Shown: positions 9,431 to 22,258, numbered from the stretch's first letter. The stretch is 64,000 bases of DNA from Heterohyrax brucei (GCA_028571685.1 CM053141.1:56232333-56296332), one strand, 5' to 3'. Notes: generated from the sequence alone by a model not told the origin. A program made the numbers and translations.

Positions 9431-12400
9431 TAATTAAAGCATGTCTACTCAGATGTATACTATCCTTCAATCATGAATGGCTTCTTGTGAAATCGAGGTA
9501 CACAATTTTCCAAGTCCCTTATTCCCAGGACTCAGTCAACTTCTTAAAACTGATACCATGTTAACACCCTCGAAACTAAATTAATAAAACTGATTTGCTT
9601 GAAATGGTTATAGTATTTTAAGACAAGTATCTTAAAAGTACCATCTTTATGATACTTAGAGTCATCAATAGCCAATGGAGTCCATATTTCACGGTACTAT
9701 TAAGTAAAATTCATTAATTTGGTGTTTCCAGCCTTCTTACATTCAAAGTTGGGTAATACAGAAGGCTGATATAAGATCCAGAATTGTAAATTGGAGCTGG
9801 ACAAGCCAAATGAGTAGAAAAGAGAACTTCTTTTCACAGTATATCTTCTGTGCCTTCTTAAATTTATGTCACATTGTGAATCATTAAGATAATTAAAGTA
9901 AGATTGAATAAAATTTTAAACATTACATAATATTCTATGGAAATCTGAATTAAAATGATGGACAAACATTTACAATAGAATATAAATCATGTGATCCAAG
10001 GATTGTGAGAAAGGATTGAATAATCTCAACTACGATTCTACATACTTCTGAGTACTTTATAAGAAACTGAGCTGTTATTCTAAAATGAATTCCAGTGAAA
10101 GTCAAACCTAGGAATTGCAGCCATACCTCCCGATTTCACATCTCAAAAGTATCACGAATTCTAATAGTACATATTTTCCAGGTCATCTATACCAGAATTT
10201 CAAAAACCATCTGGGAAAATCTTGACTAACTAGAATCCAAATTATAAAAGGTAGTAAACAAATTAGAATTTTTGTACTCCATTTTTAACAGATGAAACTA
10301 CAAGGACACAGGCTCAACTCTAGTGTTCCACCAAAACAGCAAAGATAGTGCCTCACATGAAGTTAACGCACATTTAACAAAATAATCTATACTCCTTGCA
10401 TCTACCCTGCTAGAACAAATGCTCTAAATAATTAAAGAGGCACTGCAAGATTCAGAATCCTTAAAGACAGACTGTATTTCTCTACAAGCAGAAAACCATG
10501 CTGATCTGATTTAACTGACTTTAATAATATGAAAAGAAAAATACATCTTCTGGTAAAGTATAAAACAGATTGTTAACATTAATAAAAATATTTCTGTTAG
10601 CCATATTTAAATACGTCATTTGCTCAAGCAAGCTGGTGACCTCATTTTTTACCTTGAAGAATAATTAGCTTGTTTTCCTTTTTCTCTTAAAAAGCTTAAT
10701 TTAGTTATAAATGCCATCAAAAAGCCATTGTTACTTAAGAACAAACAGGAAGATGTACAAACTTAAGCTTTAAGGAACGAGAAACATCAAAGTTACTTGA
10801 AAAATACGGGAAGAACCCTTCTTCTAATTACCTAAAACATGCAGATATAAGCATTTTTACACGTATGAATCTCTGCCCACACATTTAAGTCTTTCAAACA
10901 TTTACAGTTTTCATTTTCTAGTAAATTTGACAAGTACCACCTTAAACGTTACTTAGTATTCTAGAACTGGTAAAATGTAAATCCTAATATATAAGGAAGT
11001 TGTTCTTTCATTTTTTGTGTTTTTGAAAATCAGAGTTTCTTGTTAAACAACACAGACATTTGTCTGAACACAATGATTTGCTTTCTCATAATAATAACAA
11101 CCATAACGATAATAATGATAAAACTTAATGCACATAAATTATACCTCTATCTCCAGATCCTTTTTGGCCTATTTTTTCAGGATCTCTCTACTGATTATTC
11201 AGTCTTCTCTTCCATGCAATATGCTAAAGCCTGATGAGAGAGTATCTTTCTTTTATAGCACAGTTAACAATTGTAGTTCTCCAACCAGCTGTTCTCTAAG
11301 GATTCCCCTGCCAAGCTCTTATTTTCATTTCATTATTTCTTTGTTCTCCTTGTCTAAACTGTACACAAGTTACCCAGATTTTCCACTCTGGCCCCTTTCA
11401 GTAAAGACTTGTTTTGGCTTGACAAATTATTACTCATAACCACAGTCTAAAAATAAATAATATTTTGTAAGTTCTACATGTTAAAACTGTATTGTTTTAT
11501 GCAATGTCCAAATTATTCTACAATTTGTATTTAGAGTCTTCTTCCTATAAGCCTCAAATAGTTTAACTTCTCATTTATAAAAATGATTCTAGTCATTTTA
11601 TAAAGCTACTTATCCTGTGAATAGTCTATATAGACTATTTAGAATTTTATTTCAGGTGTGTCTGGAACTGAAATCAATCCGTATATGCTATAAATCCAGA
11701 CACTTGAATGTATGTTAAATTATAAGCCTAAAATACAAAAAAATGAAATGCTATGTGATTCTTCTCCTTACATCCCAGTGCAACACTAACAAATGTTCTT
11801 TTATTAGGGTGGACATGGGGGGGTGTCCAAAGTCTGATATGCATACAAATGTGGATTTTCAAATTTCTACTGTAGAAAGTTATACTCACTTCACTAGTAG
11901 ATACTGCGTTTTCACACACACAGCAGAGATCACACCTAGTTGTGAGGAAACTATGTGGCACCCTCAAAAAGAGACGCTATTTTTCTACATTTGATCCTTG
12001 GATTACACCTTCTTGTTTGTAATGAAAGTCTTCATGATGCTTTTACAATAAACCAGTGCATAACCCTTTTCACAAGGTATCAATACTAACAATGGTCACG
12101 TGAATATGAACAGTCGGACTGAAAATGGAAATCTATGTAAAGAGACATTAGGAAAAGAAGAGAAAGAATGAGAGAACTTAGATGCCGGAAACAGAAGAGA
12201 GAAGAGGTTTTACAGGCATATTACGCAGGCGTGGGTTATTCTACAAGAGCACATGCACATCAGGCATGGCTGCTTCTGAACAGCTTTTGGTCTGTTACAC
12301 GTACCACTGAGCATGTCTACCTCACTGCTGTCCTCAAAGGCACAGGCAACTCACGGGGGAAGGGAAAAAATAAATAAATAAACTGGCAAGGAGAGAATGC

Positions 12401-12500
12401 CTCTTTCTAAGGGGCAGAATACCCCACTCATCCCAAAAGATGAAAAGAGGTATCTTTCACTATGTTTCTGTTTTTATACAAGGTCCAAATATGTGATTTT
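9431..12500. other. Repeat-poor intronic sequence
   Basis: About 3 kb of AT-rich sequence in which I recognise no SINE, LINE, LTR, exon or RNA gene. It contains a perfect 20-nt palindrome at 11620-11639. The short open frames in it have no recognisable protein features. Confidence 0.55.
11620..11639. repeat. Perfect 20-nt palindrome
   Basis: aatagtctatatagactatt is identical to its own reverse complement. It is AT-rich and could extrude as a small cruciform; no function can be claimed from sequence alone. Confidence 0.9.
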
Positions 12501-12579
12501 CATGTTTGTGTTAGTACACCAGAGCATTTCAAAGTCACTGCAAGAAATGGACTGGTTTGCTTACCTGCTTTTTCCATGC

Positions 12580-13000
12580 TGAAGTTAAGGATGCTTGCCT
12601 CATTATAAACCTTGCTCGTTCCCTAGACTTCTATAGTCTGGCTTTGCTGTGATTACTGGTCAAAACCTTTAATTACAGTATATAGTTTGTGCAGCTGCCT
12701 GGAAATTGGTCTCAGGGTCAGTGGTTCTTCCCGTTCTCTTCTTTCCATTCTTTTGAAGCAATATTGCTGAACTGAAGGCATTGTTCCAGCTTTCTGGTGG
12801 GCTCTGTCTGCTGCACACTATGAATAGCTTTGCAATCACTCTAGCAATTGGTTCTTCAACTGCCTTTAGGTTGTCAGCTATAATTCATTGGCTCGAGGCA
12901 CCTTTTCTCTTTTCATTCTCTTGAGGTCTTTTATTACTTAATTTGCAATAATATTAGGGAATGTCTTCTTCAGGCATGTCACTAATGTCTTACTGATTAT
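12580..13000 (-). mobile_element. Ancient RTE-like LINE fossil (reverse transcriptase fragment)
   Basis: On the minus strand, 12900 to 12660 translates in one frame to EEPIARVIAKLF, then PESWNNAFSSAILL and QKNGKK. After a frame break it gives LRPISRQLHKLYT. These align with the reverse transcriptase stretch of RTE-type LINEs (EPIAxxLAKLF, PESWNNA, HKKGDKK, YRPISLLSxLYKLFT). It is far more diverged than the RTE copies elsewhere in the window and differs from them in sequence, so it is an older lineage (MamRTE or RTE-X type). Ends are uncertain. Confidence 0.7.
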
Positions 13001-13119
13001 GAATCTGGAGTACCTTTGACTTTCATATATTTGTCTACTAAAATACTGTTTCAATATATCCTTTATTTCTATGAGTTGTGGTACAAATCTCTGCAGTATC
13101 TAATAAGAAATTTAGCTTA

Positions 13120-14830
13120 ATATTGAGGTGTACTATCTAAAGAGTAATCTAAAGAATTTTCCTTGAGATAATCTTACTGGTGTTACAATTAATGTGGTAG
13201 CTATTTTGATAACTTCCTAAATGTTTAAATGTTCATTTGTTATGAGTTAATTAATCTATCATATTTTCTTCGCCAAATAAAGCTCCATTCTCTTTTTAAT
13301 ACAAAGAAATTATAACTCTGAGCTCAACACAACTAAGAAAGAGTTAACGAAGGGATAAAGATTTCTGACTCAATAGAAATCAATGCTTACGTTTTTAGAA
13401 GCGTTTAAGAAGCATGCACATCTATTCCTCAAACCTATCTTTATTAGAGATTACTTAAGAAAACACTAATTATTCAAAATGAGTTCCGATGTCTCTGTGT
13501 TGCAGCATCATTAGGAAGTTTATATTTCCCAGAGAGGAGAATAAATAAACATTTCCTCTCGGTTTACTAAACGACAAAAAACCTTCAGCATATTATGTCT
13601 CAAATCACTAGCTCTGGATAAAATCCAGTACATTAACCCCTGTCATTAGTCTCAGCCACCCCAAAGTAACCAAAGGTATTTTTAAGCAGACACTATGTAA
13701 TAATAATAATGATAATAATTATCATAATGATAATAACCAACGCTTATTGTACTTTTTATCTTCAAAGAACCTTACTAACATTAACTATGTGTCTATTTTC
13801 AAATTAATTTAACTTGACAAATGCTTTGTTAAGTTTGTAAGCTATGGAATGTGTAGTGACTGAGTTTTCTCTGGCAAATGAATAAACAAACAAACAAACA
13901 AATAAATAAAGGGAAACTAAGGACCAAGGAAAAAGTGCCATACAACTTTTGCCCCAAAGTCATTCATTGCCTTTGTTGAGGATTTAGTAAAATACTAAAG
14001 TTTGTAAAACATAAAAATACAAAATACAAAATAGAAATAGAATGAGAAGTTCACCGTTACAAGTGTTCTAATATATACTGTTTCAAAAATTAACAAGCAA
14101 AATCATATATGAATAGTCAGTTTCTAGCTTCATTAGTTGTAGCTCATTATTATAAAATATTTAAATACATATAAGAAAGCATTATCTTAGAATGTTTAAA
14201 AAATATTTTAAGCCACACTGTACTAGGAAGCAGTTTTATGAATTAAAAGGATATACTCCTTTTAAACTGGGTTAAGCGCTACAAAAATCATTTCAATTAT
14301 GTTCCCATATAGCTTCAATTATATGCCAGTCCACGAGAAATGCAAAGAGTAAAACAGTCTAGGATGCCAGCAAATGAAATAAGCTCTATCCACTAAAATA
14401 CAGATAAAAATATTAAAAAGTTATGAAAAAAATATTGTTCAATCAAAATGTCCTGCCACCCATAGCCTATGAGGGGTTTTGAGAAGAAAATTACCCAAAG
14501 TCCTCAAATGGACAAACTCAGATGTAACTACAGAAAAATATATAAAAACAAGTATCTGTAAACACAGTAATCAACAAATGAAGGCTTTTTAAAAACTACT
14601 GAGAGTGGTAAGGCTGTTCAAGGAAGAGGGGACTTGGGAGCAATATTCAGAGAGAAGTCTGATGTGCAGGAAAAGGTGAAAAATTGTTACATTCACGGAT
14701 GGAAGTAGATGAGTTAGAATGAGTAGAAAGAAAGGAAGGAAATTTGGATAAAGTTGATGGCCGTAAGTCAGCAGGAAAGAATACAGTAAGACCCACAGAT
14801 AGTCACTGATCCAACTCACATCTATCTAGC
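13120..14830. other. Intronic sequence with microsatellites
   Basis: No repeat family recognised apart from simple repeats: an ATAATA/GATAATAAT tract at 13698-13740 and an (AAAC)n/(AAAT)n tract at 13879-13912. Otherwise AT-rich. Confidence 0.5.
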
Positions 14831-14837
14831 CAAAAGA

Positions 14838-15001
14838 CTAAAACCAAACCAACTGCTGTCCAGCCAAGTCTGCCAGATAGCAACCCAAAAGGACAGAGCA
14901 GAACTGTCCCAGAAAGTTTCCAAGGAGTGACCGGTGGCTTTGAACTGCTAATTTTTTGGTTAGCAGCCATTGTGCTTAATCCCTGTGCAACCAGGGTCTC
15001 C
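14838..15001 (-). mobile_element. AfroSINE, antisense
   Basis: Starts ctaaaaccaaaccaactgct, includes ggacagagcagaactgt and agtttccaaggagtgac, and ends with the tRNA-like head as caaccagggtctc. Moderately diverged. Confidence 0.85.
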
Positions 15002-16484
15002 CATGCCACCATGGTTCCCTAAAAGAGAGACATAAACAAGCCACAATCTCTGTCCTTCAAAGGACTTACACTCTTGAGGGTAGTAGAAAAATGAATGGAT
15101 ATTCAATTATAACACTATGATTACAGTAAGCCCAAGATGCTACGCAAGTCAGGGGTCCGGGGAGCACCTACTGAGTCACGGAGGTTCCAGAAGAATTCTG
15201 ATATGGCACAAAATCCGGAGGAACAGCAGATGACAGTGAAGGAGAAAAAGGAATCTCATTAGGAAGCACACTAACATCTGAGGACTGTGGAGCTCTATGT
15301 AACTATACAGAAGGAATTAGAAGACAGTACTGCTTTCCAACATGGGTAACAAAAAAAAAGAAAACTTCTTTTGCTCTGTGTTGAGGAGCGGAGAAAGGAG
15401 AAAGTTGAGGATGTAATGATGAGGAAGCTCTGAGAAGTCCCGCAGAGGCAGAGTACAGGATCAGGAAATGAAATATCTAGATGTGGAAAGTAAGAAAGAG
15501 TAATATTTGAAAAAGGAGTCAAAACGTGCCACCTTTCCACAAAAAGAAAACATGAATGTGACTGGAAGGAGGAGTACGGGGTGGGGAGATCAAAAGAGAA
15601 CATGATTTTTTGGGGGGGGTGGGATATGTATTGTTATATTTTGAAATGTATTATAATTTATCTCATCTAAATAATTTTCTCAGTAGAAAGCATTTTTCTT
15701 ATCCAACATATTTGTTAATGGGAATTTTATTGGTTTTCACGGGCACACAGTTTTCAGGACCTGGCACATTCCCATAAAGTTGTCTGGCAGATACTGAGGA
15801 GGGAATGGTAAGAACAAAGTGACTAGACTGAGAATAAATAAAACCAAGTGTACATGTTAATTGTCTCAAAGAATGACACAAAAAGAAAAAAGTACACGAA
15901 TGTACAATCAGTAAAATACTTTAGCTGTGCTAGCATCCCGAGCTAAAAGTTGCTCTTTGAAATACATTTATAATGCTGACACTACACTATTGTGATGATT
16001 ATTAATTCAGCCTCTCTTTAAGTAAACATTTTTCTGGAGATAACTGAGTCATTCAGTAGAAAGCTGATTTCCAAACTCTTATCATTTCTCCAACATTAAA
16101 TTGTAAGAGAGTGGTGTATACATCTGTAAGAAAGGGACAAAAGCAATTTGTACCTCCTATATCTCTTAAAAATAACTGTATATTCCATGAGGGAGTTTAC
16201 AAACTGCTCATACAATAGGTATGTACATTGTTTCCTGTGAAATCAAATCAGTATGCTAAACTTCAGCCAAGAGGCAGGTCAAGATACTTGGAAGAGTCTA
16301 AAGATTTAAAGTATGGTACAATTTCGATGATTATTTTACAAACATTCATGTTTCCCTCCATATACAGGAAGTAATATTCAACTAAGCTAAGAGTTTTAAG
16401 TGATTCAAATACTGCTTTGAGTTTTCTAATACAAGGTTTCTCACATAAAATCAGGTAGGATATTCTCTACTTCATAGAAAATCA
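15002..16484. other. Intronic sequence, unclassified
   Basis: 15000-15600 is GC-richer and may be an old interspersed element, but I cannot name it. A run of G lies at about 15612. Nothing else recognised. Confidence 0.45.
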
Positions 16485-16572
16485 AAAAAACCCACTGCCG
16501 TCGAGTCGACGGCAACTGATAGTGACCCTGGTTACTAGCTGTAGCCCGTAACAACTGTGCCACCAGAGAGCT
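16485..16572 (-). mobile_element. AfroSINE, antisense, internally deleted
   Basis: Only about 90 bp: tail end aaaaaacccactgccgtcga, then tgatagtgaccctggtta and the head as caactgtgccaccagag. The middle is missing. At the deletion scar the sequence forms the 19-nt palindrome at 16496-16514. Confidence 0.75.
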
Positions 16573-19027
16573 ACCACCAAACAACCGCTCTACTGTCAGA
16601 CAGTAAAAATAATATAAAAAACTTAAACTAGAGATTTGTTTTTTAGAGAAAAACATTACAAAAAGTTTCAATCCTTCACTGTTCTCTGAACTGTTACAGG
16701 AAAAAAAGAAAGGTGTACATTTAAAGTAATTCTCTACAAACAAGAAGTAGATAAAATTAAATGTTAACAGTTAAATATAATAAACATACATACTAGCACC
16801 CGTTGCCAGAGATGTCTACAGACTAAAAAGTGAGAACTAGATAAAGTATTCATTACACACTGAATACTGAACACACTGTTCAAGAAATCTAAGTATTTAT
16901 AACTCAAAACGTGGTTTTAAAAAGCCAGTAATGTTTATATCATTACAGAATACTTGCAAATTAGCTTCTCACACTTACAGTCTACCCTTTTCAAATAGAA
17001 CGCCAAGTTCTTTGCACATCAAAATAACAATTGCATGAAAATTCACAAATGGCCTGATCACAAACCTGAACTTGAATGCTGACATGCTAATTTAGAAGCC
17101 AGATTTTCCCGTGCTGCTACAAGTAACGAGCCACTGTCCCAACACAGTCATTCTACCCTGTAACTCTCCTTCAAAAATCTATGTGTGAACAGTTTTCAGA
17201 TTTCTCAATTAACATTTACTTTAATACAAAATACTCCATGAATAGTTAACACAGTATTATTGGTGCGCAATTTCTGAAAAAGTTAAATACCTTTGTATTG
17301 AGGATATGGGCAAATATTACGTCAGCTGAGATTGCTGAAAAGACAGACCTTTTTTCCATGTTAACAGAATGTGTCATTTTATAAGGCATGGTAATGCTCA
17401 ATAAAACAAAAATAATATTTTAAAAAGTTAGGAGGTAAAATCATTACAATCAGCAACTGTGTAGAGGGAAAATAGGATTACATTTATTGGCTACTATATC
17501 AACTTAACTTCTCATAAAATCCCCCTGATCTATTAAATAAATTCAGAACTGAAGTATGCTCTCCTCCTCTGGGAGTGGTAAAACAAATTAGATACAATTA
17601 TAATTCAGTACAAATATAAACTCGAAGTATTTCCCCTATTATTTCTCATTTTATACCTTTATCATTTAAATTAGGTCACAGTTTTTCCTGATACATCAAG
17701 TACAGATTTATGCCATATATTGAGAAAAATACTTGATGTGAATAGATTTTGGAAACCATAGTAACTATACCTCCCCAAAGTGAATACACTATACATCTGC
17801 TGCAAGAATTGCTTGGCTTTCAGAGAGAATGTAAAAAGTGTTCCCTTTCCCAGTGTTTTCCTGTTTTTTAAAACACACTTACTGGATTATAAAAAAAAAT
17901 ACACTTCCACTATCAATTCTCAAACTGTAAAATCATAAAATTCTGTTCAGTTAAACAGAGGTCATTACCAAGTACAGTGTAAAAAGGGAAACTATGCAAT
18001 GTACAAGATTCCACTTGTATTCTGACAAGGCCACAAAATAACTGGGCGTGTTGCCCTCTGTCTGAGGGTTACACTGCAATTTTACCCATTGTCTCCCTTT
18101 AATGTAGTGCTCTACACAAACATAGCAACACTCATAGTGGAGGACGGGGATAAATGTACAGCTTCCTGATCATTATTATCATCTTTCAGAAGTCTAGTGA
18201 AAATTCAGCTTTCTCCTCTGGACTTTACTGGCTTCTGAAGTCAACAATATCCTAATCTCCTCATTAAATGACAAGTGACTTCCTAATATTCTAGGGATGA
18301 TAAGTAATTGCACAATTTCACATAAAGCACTAAGCAGATAATGTAACCATTTCACTGAGGGAAAGAAAGAATCAATAGCCTTTATGACCCATTCTCAGTT
18401 GCATCAGAAAACCCAGTAAAAGAAAGCATTTGCCTTGAGTGTCAAAGAATAGAACATTGCCTATACTTCACAGGTATTTTGTGGAGCACAACACAGTATT
18501 TGCAACATTTAAAATTTTACACAAAAGCACACAAATTGGGAGGTACAAATAAATAAAAATGTTGACAAGCAATAGGATACAAGGACATTTAATATGCTAG
18601 TGATAAGGACAGAAAGAATAATAAAAAGACTACCACTTCCAAACAAATTTCAAGTAACACGTGACTTTGCTCACTTTGCAATCTTCTCTCACTTTCCACC
18701 TCCTCTTCTACCTGCACCTGCTCTGACCACTCTGAGGTTATTGTTTAGCCAGAAAGTTGAAGATTCAATGTCACATCTCAATTTCTATGCTAACAATAAG
18801 ATATTTAGTTCTTAAAATATTACCGAAGTACTTCAACAAGACGTTATAAAGGCAGAATACACAGAAACCTCTTGTCCTTCAGCAGTGGGGAAAAATAGAA
18901 AGTTTCTTTTTTTTCTGCCAAACATAAAGCAAGGGTGTGGACTTCCTTATGTTTCTATAAACTTCAATGAGACCTATACTGAAATTTCCCCTATTTGCCA
19001 TTAAATCAGTCTGAAGTGCACCTGTAT
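16573..19027. other. Repeat-poor intronic sequence
   Basis: About 2.4 kb of AT-rich sequence with no recognised SINE, LINE, LTR or exon. It is the second longest repeat-free stretch and lies 2.5-5 kb 3' of the ARL15 exon. Confidence 0.55.
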
Positions 19028-19196
19028 AAAAAAACTCAACCCAACCCACTGCTGTCTAGTTGATTCTGACTCATAGCTACCCTACAGGACAGAGAGAATT
19101 GTTCCATAGAGTTTCCAACGAGTGCCTGTTAGATTTGAACTGTTGACCTTTCGGCTAGCAGATGTAGCACTGAACCACTATGGCACCAGAGTTGCG
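19028..19196 (-). mobile_element. AfroSINE, antisense
   Basis: Starts aaaaactcaacccaaccca, includes gttgattctgactcatagct and acaggacagag, ends ccactatggcaccagagtt. Confidence 0.9.
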
Positions 19197-21110
19197 GTGT
19201 GTTTATATAGCACAGCAAAAATGTTTTACTTACACAGCTCTCAAGCTGATTTTTGCAAATTCCAATGCAAAGGAAAAATCTGAAGAAAATTTTTTTAAAT
19301 GCAGATAAATAAAAAGGCCAATGTTGTAGATACTTCAGTATACAGAAGTTTAGACTCATTTGCAAGCTGTATCTGCGACTACCGTACTTTTACACCTCTG
19401 CCTTACTCAGAGACCTTCCAATCTGTTCAGAAGGTGTTTGTGTTGGGGCGGGTGGGGGATGCTAATAGGAGAAATGATGTGCAGGAGAGCGGAGACACGG
19501 AGACTATCTGTATTTTCTGCACAATATTTCTGTAAACCTAGAATTGCTTTAAAAAAGTCTTTTTTTTTAAAGACATTTTTTCCTTTTCCTGTGAGAGACA
19601 GCAGCCAACACACATAAGGCATACTCAGAAGCAATTAACAGTTTAAACCATCCTTTACTCAATGTGATAGTCTTTGATAACTACTGAAGGTTACCATGAA
19701 ATGAGGATTAGATTTAAAGAACACACTAGTCTGAACCAGACGATTCTGAGAAAAACAGATGAATATTTTCTTAAATTAAAAAAAACTTCATTTACCACAT
19801 GACTTCAATAAAGCAATGTGAAGTTATGTCAATTATTTTGTATCTACTGTATATTATACATTATACATACATGTACATGTTTATATTGCTTATATATGTA
19901 TTTTAATATAAATATATTGCATGGATTATATTTTACACAATGCATGCCAGAATAACAATGCATTTTCAGCAAAGAACTTAATAATCATAAACTAATTAAA
20001 CCCTCATAATTACCTACAATTAAATACTATTATAGCCATTCTCCAAAGAGAAAAACTGGTGCTGAGAAATTAAAAGATCTGCCTAAGGTCTTAAGAATAG
20101 GTTGCTAAGACACCATAATTACAAAATTGGATATCTGCACATTAATATCTCTCTGAATCAATTTTTTATTGTCATTTTTATCTTAATTATTTAATATTAT
20201 CTATTGGTATTCAAAAATATCTTTGAAGAAAAAGGCAGTAAGAACTTAACACTGAATGAGGTACCTAAAGACATAATGTCTATTTCCGCTAAGAAGAGAC
20301 TATTGCTTTCTTTACTATTTTTCTAAAGCACAAATGAAAACCATATATGGTATCTCTTCCTCACAGTACTTTAAAGTTCAAAGTAAGTTATTCAAATTAA
20401 ACCTACTCACTCATAATAAACTGTATTATCCCCATTTTACAGGTGAGAAGCTAGGCACAGGAACAAAGCTATTTGCCTACAGGTCACATACTAAGTGTGG
20501 GGAGGTTTAGAGTTAGAGCATGTTATTTCTTGACTCACTTCCATTTTTCAGACTAAACAGCAGTACCAATCCCATTAATCACCCTATTCTAAAGTCATTT
20601 AAGGAGGCATATCATTTTCTGGAAGGGGGGGAAACATTCTGAACGTCAGAGGTATAAAGAAGCACTTCAAACATTTTTATTTTATTCTACTTAAAAATTA
20701 TACTTCATTATAATTCAAGATTCAAAAACTTTTCACACATCTTATGACTTTACTATCATAAATCACATGCTCTGCTGAGACAGTGACTATCTATTCTATT
20801 GTGAGAGGCACACAGTCAAAGAAAAATGAAGAAGATAAAGTGCGGGTTCATATTAAAAAACATTCTGGTGGCATGCAACTTGTAAGCTAAGACATCAATT
20901 TTCAACCTGGCTGATTCCAAAATAGACTCCATTGCGCTCCTAGTCAACAGTGAGAATTTGAGAGGGCCAAGAAGATTTACGGTAATTCATGGTATTACTA
21001 TTGAGGGCAAGTGATGCATGGGAATATGTATGACACATTTCTTGAAAAGCTTAAGAGCAAACAAATTAAGTTGAAGAATTACAACGATATGTTAAATAAC
21101 CAGTCTTATG
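19197..21110. other. Intronic sequence with two MIR fragments
   Basis: MIR-like antisense pieces at about 20020-20110 (gaaaaactggtgctgagaaa) and 20395-20560 (tatccccattttacaggtg, gcacaggaacaaagct). An AT-rich alternating tract occupies 19845-19920. The remainder is unrecognised. Confidence 0.55.
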
Positions 21111-21279
21111 GAAACCCTTGCAGCATAGTGGTTATGGGCTCTGGCTGCTAACCAAAAGGTTGGCAGTTCAAACCCACCATGCACTTCTTGGAAACTTTAC
21201 GGGGTAGTTCTACTCTGTCCTTGAGGGTTGCTATGAGTAGCATTTGACTCGATGGCACTAGGTTTTTTGTTTGTTTTAT
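21111..21279 (+). mobile_element. AfroSINE, sense (antisense to ARL15)
   Basis: Begins gaaacccttgcagcatagtg, includes agttctactctgtcc and ends ctcgatggcactaggtttttt. Lies about 280 bp beyond the 5' splice site of the ARL15 exon, in the downstream intron. Confidence 0.9.
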
Positions 21280-21559
21280 AGTCCTTCAAAATAAATGAGA
21301 AGAATATGCAGAAATGGACTCTAAGTTTTGCTGAGTGGTTGAAATAACAATCTTTATGTGAGAGAGGTTAGGTATGAAAATAAGATTTTCTAACAGAGTG
21401 ATACAGGCATTCTGATTTCTAAGAAAACTGAAGTTTCATACCCAAAACAGCGTAACATAATTTTCTGTAATTATATGCCTCTTGCCTGATTCCAATGTGG
21501 CAGCAAAAGCCCAACAAACACAGGTAGATAGAGAAAGCTGTCATGATAATGAGACATAC

Positions 21560-21768
21560 CTCTTGTACTGAACGAGCAGCTGGCTTGTCTTGATGATTGG
21601 CCAATATTAAAAAAGGTAAAGTGCATAATTGTGGGTGCTGAAGAGCTGAGTGTAGTTCATTTCTAGCAGTTTCTAAATCATCTTCTGAAGAGGCACTGTC
21701 TAATACAAATATTACCCCTTGAGATCCTTGGTAGTAGCGGCTCCAGTATTTCCGAATATTATCAGCAC
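21560..21768 (-). CDS. ARL15: ARL15 internal coding exon (ADP-ribosylation-factor-like GTPase 15)
   Basis: Read on the minus strand, 21768 to 21560 gives 209 nt: two bases completing a split Gly codon, then 69 complete codons starting ADNIRKYWSRYYQGSQG and ending KPAARSVQE. The acceptor is ttttacag|GTGCTG and the donor GAG|gtatgt, both consensus; the entry phase is one base carried from the previous exon and the exit is between codons. The protein is the centre of a small Arf-family GTPase. It follows directly after the switch II Gly-Gly and contains the strand VIFVLD and the guanine-specificity motif as NHQD, with His where most GTPases have Lys, which I recall as normal for ARL15. From memory of the 204-residue human protein this is about residues 85-154, the penultimate coding exon. 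ARL15 is linked to membrane trafficking and to CNNM magnesium transporters. No frameshift or stop is seen. The ORF continues into both introns, but codons outside the splice sites do not match the family. Confidence 0.95.
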
Positions 21769-22111
21769 CTGTAAAAATCAACAAATTTCCTTTTAAAAAT
21801 ACTTTTCACCAACTGAGAACTGTTCCAAACATTAATTCCTGCTGACACCACTGTGGCTTTTAAAAATCAAGTGCAAACTCTGTGGTAAGGAATGGAACAG
21901 GAATTCAGAAAAGGGAGAGATCGGGACAGATGAGAACAGAGAGAGCATGAGAAACAACAGGCACACATGGCCTTGAAGGAGAAGAGAAAGTTTTAAGAGT
22001 AATTCTTGAAGGTTTTATTATCAAAACATGTGAGAAATAACCAGGCTAAATACTTTTTTGACTTAAATTCAAACGAATATCTTCAAACTTTGCACAATAA
22101 TCTTAAACTAT

Positions 22112-22258
22112 CAAAAAATCATTGTCATCAAGTTGATTCCAACTCATAGCACTCCTACAGAACAACTCCATAGGTCTTCCAAGAAGCAGATGGTGGATTT
22201 GAACTGCTGACTTTTTGGTTAGTAGTCAAGCTCTTAACTCCTGCACTAACAGGGCTCC
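22112..22258 (-). mobile_element. AfroSINE, antisense (sense to ARL15)
   Basis: Starts caaaaaatcattgtcatcaa, includes agttgattccaactcatag and ends ctaacagggctcc. Lies about 340 bp upstream of the ARL15 exon acceptor. Confidence 0.85.

Larger units (their letters stand above)
1..21559 (-). other. ARL15: ARL15 intron 3' of the exon (partial)
   Basis: This is intron inferred from the donor gtatgt at 21559-21554. I looked for the expected last coding exon (about 50 codons plus stop) on the minus strand and did not see it, so the intron probably extends beyond the left edge. It holds an L1 5'UTR, an old L1, a DNA transposon, one RTE fragment, MIRs and eight AfroSINEs. Only the stretch from about 9.4 to 21 kb is comparatively free of young repeats. 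Confidence 0.8.

Noticed and set aside
1..21559. Last coding exon of ARL15 (about 50 codons plus stop)
   Set aside because: No minus-strand stretch encoding the expected C-terminus was found by reading; probably outside the window. A tblastn search would settle it.
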